Origin: Candidatus Aegiribacteria sp.
GTDB taxonomy: Bacteria; Fermentibacterota; Fermentibacteria; Fermentibacterales; JCC-6
Assembly: GCA_030642525.1 (NCBI GenBank)
Contig: DAOWNO010000029.1
Coordinates: forward strand, 1-11,966
DNA length: 11,966 nt
Reading direction: 5' to 3'
Made by a program: the position numbers and the translations under genes. The notes under the pieces were generated by a model that saw only the letters and a list, made by a program, of their open reading frames with translations, was not told where the DNA came from and made no database searches. Of the stretch, positions 6,923-11,966 are shown in pieces (within the stretch, counting starts at the first letter, position 1; every line of letters starts with the position of its first letter).

Positions 6923-8062
6923 TTATTCAGGCAAATCTCCTGTGAACACCTGGGGATACAATTCAGGATCAGCGTCGAACGCTATGAATTTGTCCCCTTC
7001 TATGACAACATCCCATGTACTGACTTTTTCTCCGACATCAAGCGCCGCTGTAAAGAGAAAATCAAATCCATCAACGGAGTAAACATCGAAGTAAAGGGTC
7101 GCCGCTGTTCCATTTCTAACCCAGAGACGTCCCTGTTCATCAATATCAAATCCTCCTATTGCAGTTCGATACGGATCCGGTTCCCAGTTGGCCATTGATT
7201 CGGGCATTCCCTGCTGGATCATCAGGTTGTTCACCATTTCAGTTTCAAGATCAATCTCTTCCTCTGTTTTTCGCACCCGTACGAAATCCTCATTCTTTAT
7301 CGTGTAGAGTTCTTCTCCTTCGGGGCTCCATACGGTGAACTCATACACTTCAGTGGACAGGGACGCTGTGAAAACGATTCCCTCCGGAGTAACTCCGAAG
7401 TTGAGTATATCATCCTGCATCGCGCTCAGATCCGAAGGATCGAATGGAGACGCGCTGGAGTGATAAACCACTTCTGGTTCAGCCTCTCCCTTCTCCCATC
7501 TTGCAATGGCGAAACCCATTAGCATACCTTCTTCATTCTGCTGAAAATCGGGTTTCATTCCGACGATAACCCCGCCTTCCAGCCCTGAAATCGGATTTGG
7601 CGGAGAAGGATAAAAGCCTGTTACATCAAATTCATATTCCAGATCGGAATTGAAATAGATAAGTTTCCCTCCCATACCATCGGAAATAACCATTCCCCCT
7701 TCAGGGAAGAAAGCCATTCCGACAGGAAGCAGAAACTCACCAGGACCGCTGCCCTGTCGCCCGATTCGCTCAACGAACTCACCTTCCGGATAGAAAAGGC
7801 TGACACAGTTTTTCTGCCTGTCAAGTATGGCAATATAACCTTCAGGAGTAATGCTGACTCCGGCTATGCTGCCGAAAACGTAGTTGCTGTCGCCAAGCTC
7901 TATACCGATGGAATCGGTGATTGTCAGATAAACATCCGCGTCCGGAAGAACATATTCTTCAGAGGTGGTTACATGCTCGTCAATGACTTCTTCCGATGGG
8001 GATTCCTCAGCCCCGCACGCGAGCATCAGGATCAGGAATGTAAGGATCAACAGTTTTTTCAT
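6923..8062 (-). CDS. 6-bladed beta-propeller (NHL-like) lipoprotein
   Basis: A 379-residue exported protein. The N-terminus is a lipoprotein signal, MKKLLILTFLILMLAC, with the lipidated cysteine at residue 16. An acidic linker (EESPSEEVIDEH) follows. The remainder has propeller-blade repeats: PEGYIAILDRQKNCVSLFYP, then the characteristic G-R-Q-G-S-G-P-G-E-F-L-L-P turn, ...GGMVISDGMGGKLIYFN, and later GFDIDEQGRLWVRN. This pattern belongs to the 6-bladed propeller/NHL family that is abundant on bacterial surfaces and usually binds ligands or partners. No catalytic residues can be named. The ATG at 8062 has AGAGGA 6 nt upstream and is preferred over the TTG one codon earlier. It is the last gene of the operon, 15 nt after the glnA stop. 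A role in nitrogen metabolism is not evident. The +2 residue after Cys is Gly, so no inner-membrane retention signal is seen. Confidence 0.82.
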   Translation of the reverse strand: MKKLLILTFLILMLACGAEESPSEEVIDEHVTTSEEYVLPDADVYLTITDSIGIELGDSNYVFGSIAGVSITPEGYIAILDRQKNCVSLFYPEGEFVERIGRQGSGPGEFLLPVGMAFFPEGGMVISDGMGGKLIYFNSDLEYEFDVTGFYPSPPNPISGLEGGVIVGMKPDFQQNEEGMLMGFAIARWEKGEAEPEVVYHSSASPFDPSDLSAMQDDILNFGVTPEGIVFTASLSTEVYEFTVWSPEGEELYTIKNEDFVRVRKTEEEIDLETEMVNNLMIQQGMPESMANWEPDPYRTAIGGFDIDEQGRLWVRNGTAATLYFDVYSVDGFDFLFTAALDVGEKVSTWDVVIEGDKFIAFDADPELYPQVFTGDLPE

Positions 8063-8077
8063 CAAATTTCCTCTCAG

Positions 8078-9505
8078 TTATAGACTGAAATACAGCGAGT
8101 GCTCTTTTGGATGCGGACTCCCGTAGAAACTCGCAGTTTCTTCGCGCTTAACTTTTATGTAATCATCAATTAATTCGGAAGCAAAAACATCGTTTATCTC
8201 CAGGAATTCCCGGTCTTCATCCAGAGCATCAAGGGCTTCTTCCAGTGTCGACGGGAGTACTGCAAGGTTGCCTGTGTCAAAATTATCCGAAAAGACATTT
8301 GCGTCTATAGGGCCATATCCAAGTTTCTCCGGATTCATTTTCTTCTTCATACCGTCAATAGCTGCCATAAGTATTGCACTCATGGATAGATACGGATTTC
8401 CGCTTCCATCCGGAACTCTGTATTCAAACCTTATTGAATCCGGTGTTCTCGCATACGATGGCACTCTTATCGAAGCGCTTCTGTTAGGACCTGAGAAGAA
8501 TCGGTAAACCGGCGCTTCCTGTCCCGGTACAAGTCTGCGGTAACTGTTGACAGTAGCGTTTGAAAATGCGCAGATGGCGGGAGCATGGTGAAGTATCCCG
8601 GCAATCGCGCTGAGAGCGGTTTTGCTGAGATTGCAATACCCGTTCTTATCGTAAAAGATCCTGTTCTGATTGTTTGTCATGAACAGATGAAAGTGCATGC
8701 CTGAACCAGGCTCTCCCCCAATCGGTTTCGGCATGAAGGTTGCGGACAGATCGTGTTTAAGAGCAACATTGCGAATTATATGTTTCCCCAGCATCACATT
8801 GTCAGCCGCGCTCAGGAAAGGTGCGAAATTAACCTCTATCTCGCTCTGTCCCATTCTGCCGACTTCATGATGGTGGTACTTGATCTGTATACCTGCCTTC
8901 TGCATATAAAATGCCATTTCAGATCTTATATCATGCAGGCTGTCAACAGGATACATCACGTGGTAACCCGATTCATCTGAATGAACAAAACCTTTTGAAT
9001 CCGGGTTTTTAGAGTTTTCAGGCGCTTCAATACTCCTCAGGCAGTAACCCTGATTACCGGGTTCCGTCCAGAAGGAAACCTCGTCGAAAATGTAGAACTC
9101 GAACTCCGGCGCCCAGAAACTGTCTGTCGCCATCCCTGAAGTTCTAAGGTAACCGGCTGCCCTCCGGGCTACTCCCCTTGGATCCTTTGAAAAAGGCTTA
9201 CCTGTGTCAGGGTGTATTATGTAAGCGAACACAACCAGTGTTTTTCTCGTAGCGAACGGATCCTCGAATACTCTTCTGGGATCGGGCTGAAGAATCAAAT
9301 CTCCTGACTCGTTCAGGGTCATGCCTTTCAATGTGGATCCATCAAAACCTATTCCCCGATGAAAAAATTCCTCATCGACGACTGAAGCCGGTACAGTCAC
9401 ATGACGCCAGTTCCCAAGAGCATCTGTAAAGCGCACATCGAGTTCTTCAAACTGCTCTTCGGCAAGTCTTTCAAGTTGAATCTGAATTGTTTTCTTTGCT
9501 ACCAC
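8078..9505 (-). CDS. glnA: Glutamine synthetase, type I
   Basis: A 475-residue enzyme expected to form the cytoplasmic dodecamer that makes glutamine from glutamate, ammonia and ATP. Family motifs are all present: GFDGSTLKGM, APEFEFYIFD (metal-binding glutamates), HHEVGRMGQSEIEVNF, GSGMHFHLFM, NSYRRLVPGQEAPV, NRSASIRVP, and RFEYRVPDGSGNPYL. A long segment after EFYIFD matches the insert typical of GSI-beta enzymes. However, the position of the adenylylation tyrosine (NLYDLPPEE in E. coli) reads NVFSDNF, so Phe replaces Tyr and that control should be absent. The start is taken as the GTG at 9505 because AGGAGG (9514-9519) is 8 nt upstream. The in-frame GTG at 9511 is only 2 nt from it. The gene begins inside ispG (overlap ~35 nt), so it is probably translationally coupled to it. 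Confidence 0.95.
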   Translation of the reverse strand: MVAKKTIQIQLERLAEEQFEELDVRFTDALGNWRHVTVPASVVDEEFFHRGIGFDGSTLKGMTLNESGDLILQPDPRRVFEDPFATRKTLVVFAYIIHPDTGKPFSKDPRGVARRAAGYLRTSGMATDSFWAPEFEFYIFDEVSFWTEPGNQGYCLRSIEAPENSKNPDSKGFVHSDESGYHVMYPVDSLHDIRSEMAFYMQKAGIQIKYHHHEVGRMGQSEIEVNFAPFLSAADNVMLGKHIIRNVALKHDLSATFMPKPIGGEPGSGMHFHLFMTNNQNRIFYDKNGYCNLSKTALSAIAGILHHAPAICAFSNATVNSYRRLVPGQEAPVYRFFSGPNRSASIRVPSYARTPDSIRFEYRVPDGSGNPYLSMSAILMAAIDGMKKKMNPEKLGYGPIDANVFSDNFDTGNLAVLPSTLEEALDALDEDREFLEINDVFASELIDDYIKVKREETASFYGSPHPKEHSLYFSL

Positions 9506-10601
9506 AGTCACACCCTCCTGAAGTTCCGCGTTTCTCTCGAATATATGAATCTACAGCCTTATCAAGATGACTGGCGAGATCAGACATCTCAAGTTCTCCG
9601 GTATTTATTCCGTCAACAAAGAGCTGAACTCCGGAGGGAGTTCCGATCAGTGCGATATCTGCCTCTCGAGCTTCTCCCGGTCCGTTTACCTCGCACCCCA
9701 TAATAGCTAATGTAAAGTCTCCTTCTATTCCGGCAAGATGCTGCTGAACAGACAAAGCCAGTTTCTCCACATCAATTCGGGATCTTGCACATGTCGGACA
9801 GCACACTAACCGCGGAAATTTTTTTCTGATTCCAAGAGATGAGAGAATTTCCCATGCTACCGCGGGTTCCTTTTCCGGATTTCCTGATAGAGAGATCCGG
9901 ATGGTATCGCCAATTCCCTCTGCAAGCAGAAGCGTCAGGGCAACCGTACTTCTTACACTACCGATAAGCTGTGGTCCTGCTTCAGTAACACCAAGATGCA
10001 GAGGATAATCACATTCTGCTGATGCCATTCTGTTGGCAGCCACTGTGAGCATGGGATCGCTGGCTTTAAGAGATAGTACGATATCTCTGAAACCGGAAGC
10101 TTCAAGCAGATCCAGATGTCTCCTTGCAGAAGCCCACATGGATTCTCTGTTCACCCCTCCGTACCTGTCTCTGAGGTCTCCGGGAATGCTGCCGGAATTG
10201 ACTCCTATCCTTATCGGCACACTCAGTTCGGAGGCTTTTTCAGCAATACGCCGAATATCCTTTTTCTTCCTGATGTTGCCGGGATTCAGCCTGAGTTTAT
10301 GAACGCCGGCTCTAAGAGCTACAAGCGCCAGCTCCGGGTCAAAATGGATATCCGCTACAACAGGAACGGGTGATGATTCAACGATTTTTTCCAGAGCTAT
10401 TGCCGCATCCATGTCGGGAACCGCGACACGGACAATCTCAACACCCAGTTGAACCAGACTTTCTATTTGACTGACAACAGCCTGTACGTCCCGCGCAGGT
10501 GCAGTCGTCATGGACTGCACGGATATTGGTGCTTTGCCGCCGATGGCGACATCACCGACTTTAACCTGCCTTGTTTCTCTTCGATTGATGCTGCTGTTCA
10601 T
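9471..10601 (-). CDS. ispG: 4-hydroxy-3-methylbut-2-en-1-yl diphosphate synthase (flavodoxin)
   Basis: A 376-residue [4Fe-4S] enzyme of the MEP (non-mevalonate) isoprenoid pathway that converts methylerythritol cyclodiphosphate to HMBPP. The N-terminal TIM-barrel begins RRETRQVKVGDVAIGG and contains VADIHFD, KLRLNPGNI and PIRIGVNSGS. The C-terminal cluster domain has C268-P-T-C271 and MGC303EVNGPGE310AREAD, that is, the three cluster cysteines and the catalytic glutamate. It is the compact bacterial form without the plant-type insertion. The ATG at 10601 follows AGAGG at short spacing (3-4 nt). The last ~15 residues (GGCDCGSKENNSDST) extend beyond the usual end of the domain and are encoded across the glnA Shine-Dalgarno and start. 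It is first in the ispG-glnA-lipoprotein operon and divergent from asnA. Confidence 0.96.
   Translation of the reverse strand: MNSSINRRETRQVKVGDVAIGGKAPISVQSMTTAPARDVQAVVSQIESLVQLGVEIVRVAVPDMDAAIALEKIVESSPVPVVADIHFDPELALVALRAGVHKLRLNPGNIRKKKDIRRIAEKASELSVPIRIGVNSGSIPGDLRDRYGGVNRESMWASARRHLDLLEASGFRDIVLSLKASDPMLTVAANRMASAECDYPLHLGVTEAGPQLIGSVRSTVALTLLLAEGIGDTIRISLSGNPEKEPAVAWEILSSLGIRKKFPRLVCCPTCARSRIDVEKLALSVQQHLAGIEGDFTLAIMGCEVNGPGEAREADIALIGTPSGVQLFVDGINTGELEMSDLASHLDKAVDSYIREKRGTSGGCDCGSKENNSDST
9514..9519 (-). promoter_or_regulatory. Shine-Dalgarno sequence that fixes the glnA start
   Basis: A consensus AGGAGG on the minus strand lies inside the 3' end of ispG. Two in-frame GTG codons follow, at 9511 (2 nt away, too close) and 9505 (8 nt away, ideal). 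It therefore selects 9505. Confidence 0.75.
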
Positions 10602-10644
10602 GTTCCTCTATGACTGATGAATATTTATTATGTCTGAAAAGGCT

Positions 10645-10673
10645 AATATGTTTCAGAAAGGGCTGTAACTCAA
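10645..10673 (-). promoter_or_regulatory. Weak candidate promoter for ispG-glnA operon
   Basis: On the minus strand TTGAGT (10673-10668) and CATATT (10650-10645) are separated by 17 bp, each matching consensus at 4 of 6 positions. It is placed about 45 nt before the ispG ATG. The match is modest and other AT-rich positions could serve instead. Confidence 0.3.
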
Positions 10674-10860
10674 GTTCATGATCATATTGTGAAAGGAACC
10701 CGCATAATTCCAATTCTGGTGAGTAACGGTTTGGTTTAATTATGAATATCGCGTTAAGCAGTGTACCAATTTTCATTTTCTATCCAGAATCCCGGAGTAT
10801 GTTTCAGCCGGACTCTTGGTAATCATTGACAGAGCGATTTTCAAATGATTAGTTTTGTGG

Positions 10861-10891
10861 TTGTTTGTTTTCTGCATTTCATTGTAATGCA
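10861..10891 (+). promoter_or_regulatory. Candidate asnA promoter with overlapping inverted repeat
   Basis: TTGTTT (10861-10866) and TGTAAT (10883-10888) are 16 bp apart. The -10 region overlaps the right arm of the inverted repeat TGCATT (10873-10878) and AATGCA (10886-10891). A perfect TTGACA at 10826-10831 lacks a good -10 at the right distance. Confidence 0.3.
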
Positions 10892-10948
10892 TGTTGTAAT
10901 TTCATTGTTAGTATTCTCAAAAACAGAAACAGAAAGTAGAGGTGACGG

Positions 10949-11966
10949 ATGCCCAACAAGGCTAAGGAAGCAGATCTCGCGGGACCAGGAGTAAGTACCT
11001 ACGAGAAACTTGAAATGGTTCTTCCAGACGATTATTCTCCCTTGCTCACTCGGAAGGAAACTCAGTTCGCCATCGCGGAGATCAAGAAAACCATAGAAGA
11101 AGGTCTTTGCAGAGAGTTGAATCTTATCAGAGTTGAATCTCCCCTTATTATGGACCGCGACAGCGGCATGAACGATTATCTCGACAGAGATGGTTCTAGA
11201 ACACCAATTGATTTTCAATGCGGGCTTGGGCTTGAAAAGAAGATCGATGCTCAGATTGTTCAGGCTGCCACAAAATGGAAGAGATTTGCCCTCAAGCAGT
11301 TCGAGATGGAGATCGGCGAGGGTCTTTACACTGATATGAGAGCTGTCCGGAAAGATTATTTTCTCGACCATGATCACAGCAGTTATGTTGATCAGTGGGA
11401 CTGGGAGAAAGTCATAACGGATAAGGAAAGGAACCTCGATTATCTCACCGATGTTGTCAAGAAACTCTGGAAAATTCTTAAGGAATCAGAACACAGAGTG
11501 CAGGAACTCTTCCCACAGCTCATCTCTGATAAATACGAGAGTCTTCCTGAAGAACTGACATTCCTTCACGCTGAAGAAATTCTTGATATGTTTCCCGATC
11601 TGCCAAGAAAACAGAGGGAAACAAAGGTTCTGCAGGAAGTATCCTCGGCAGTATTCATCTACGGAATCGGATGGACACTCAAAGACGGTTACCCTCATGA
11701 GATGAGGGCTGCTGACTACGATGACTGGATGACCCCGTCAGTTGTGAAGGATGGCCAGCAGATGCATGGTCTGAACGGCGATATCCTCGTGTGGAATCCA
11801 GTTACAAAGAGGCGACATGAGCTTACTTCCATGGGAATCCGTGTAACCAAGGATACTTTGAAGAAGCAGCTTGAAATGACAGATCAGCTTGATTTCCTTG
11901 AACTGCCATACCACAAGATGATCCTGAACGATGAGATTCCTCAGAGTATCGGTGGCGGGATAGGAC
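10949..11966 (+). CDS. asnA: Aspartate--ammonia ligase (asparagine synthetase A), partial at right edge
   Basis: Open for 339 codons to the edge of the window. The enzyme makes asparagine from aspartate, ammonia and ATP in the cytoplasm, and has a class II aminoacyl-tRNA-synthetase-like fold. Matching blocks, compared with E. coli AsnA from memory, are AATKWKRFALKQFE, GEGLYTDMRAVR, SSYVDQWDWEKVI, RAADYDDWMTPS, GLNGDILVWNPV, ELTSMGIRVTKDTLKKQL and, at the edge, PQSIGGGIG. About 30 C-terminal residues should lie outside. The N-terminus (MPNKAKEADLAGPGVSTYEK...) is about 30 residues longer than the E. coli protein before the alignment begins at TRKETQFAIAEI. The ATG has GAGGTGA 3-5 nt upstream. 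It is divergent from ispG-glnA, so both ammonia-assimilating ligases flank the same control region. Confidence 0.95.
   Translation, partial: MPNKAKEADLAGPGVSTYEKLEMVLPDDYSPLLTRKETQFAIAEIKKTIEEGLCRELNLIRVESPLIMDRDSGMNDYLDRDGSRTPIDFQCGLGLEKKIDAQIVQAATKWKRFALKQFEMEIGEGLYTDMRAVRKDYFLDHDHSSYVDQWDWEKVITDKERNLDYLTDVVKKLWKILKESEHRVQELFPQLISDKYESLPEELTFLHAEEILDMFPDLPRKQRETKVLQEVSSAVFIYGIGWTLKDGYPHEMRAADYDDWMTPSVVKDGQQMHGLNGDILVWNPVTKRRHELTSMGIRVTKDTLKKQLEMTDQLDFLELPYHKMILNDEIPQSIGGGIG

Larger units (their letters stand above)
10602..10948. other. Divergent ispG / asnA intergenic control region (347 bp)
   Basis: An AT-rich gap with no convincing gene. A 71-codon minus-strand frame (10776-10561) lacks a ribosome-binding site and overlaps the ispG start. 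Near ispG there is an imperfect direct repeat, CTGAAAAGGCT (around 10634-10644) and CAGAAAGGGCT (around 10654-10664). Near asnA the sequence TTTCATTGT occurs twice (10877 and 10900). I see no riboswitch, T-box or hairpin terminator. Confidence 0.6.

Noticed and set aside
10561..10776. 71-codon minus-strand frame upstream of and overlapping ispG
   Set aside because: No Shine-Dalgarno before its ATG, it overlaps the ispG start by about 40 nt, and no recognisable domain is present; it is better read as the ispG leader region.
10841..11377. 178-codon minus-strand frame
   Set aside because: It is antisense to asnA, whose family motifs are unmistakable on the plus strand.
1..11966. CRISPR arrays, tRNA or rRNA genes, insertion sequences
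   Set aside because: No regularly spaced repeats, cloverleaf-like segments, rRNA signatures, transposase motifs or paired terminal repeats were seen.

Overview
The window suggests a Gram-negative bacterium of moderate G+C. It encodes predicted outer-membrane beta-barrels, an OmpA-like peptidoglycan-binding domain and a lipoprotein, together with ordinary housekeeping enzymes (RNase D, endonuclease III, IspG, glutamine synthetase, AsnA). The mix of 6-bladed beta-propeller lipoprotein and carboxypeptidase-regulatory-like repeats before an OmpA domain recalls uncultured FCB-group lineages such as Fermentibacterota. That placement is a low-confidence impression, not something the sequence proves.

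Layout. (1) 1-1847, minus: one envelope gene (signal peptide, beta-barrel, two tandem Ig-like regulatory repeats, OmpA C-terminal domain). It is split by an apparent 2-nt frameshift near 789-814 and runs off the left edge. A strong promoter lies upstream at 1912-1940. (2) 2012-5593, plus: a compact four-gene run of a second barrel protein, a secreted protein with two paired-cysteine knuckles, RNase D (rnd) and endonuclease III (nth). Junctions are 2 nt apart or overlap by 4 nt, so translational coupling is likely. (3) 5596-6077, minus: a two-gene cassette of different composition. It holds a 37-aa remnant resembling the DUF5674 family and a conserved 123-aa protein of unknown function, joined by an ATGA overlap and convergent with nth. 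(4) 6232-6864, plus: a cyclase/kynurenine formamidase-family hydrolase, preceded by a palindrome and a good -10 box and followed by a bidirectional terminator. (5) 6923-10601, minus: an ispG-glnA-lipoprotein operon in which glnA starts inside ispG. (6) 10949-end, plus: asnA, divergent from ispG and cut by the right edge.

Functionally, glnA (glutamine synthesis) and asnA (ammonia-dependent asparagine synthesis) lie on either side of a 347-bp divergent control region, with ispG (isoprenoid precursor synthesis) as the first gene of the glnA operon. The left third is devoted to the cell envelope. The oddest items are the frameshifted OmpA gene, the internally deleted DUF5674-like partner in the small cassette, the glutamine synthetase with Phe at the usual adenylylation Tyr, and the double-knuckle secreted protein.
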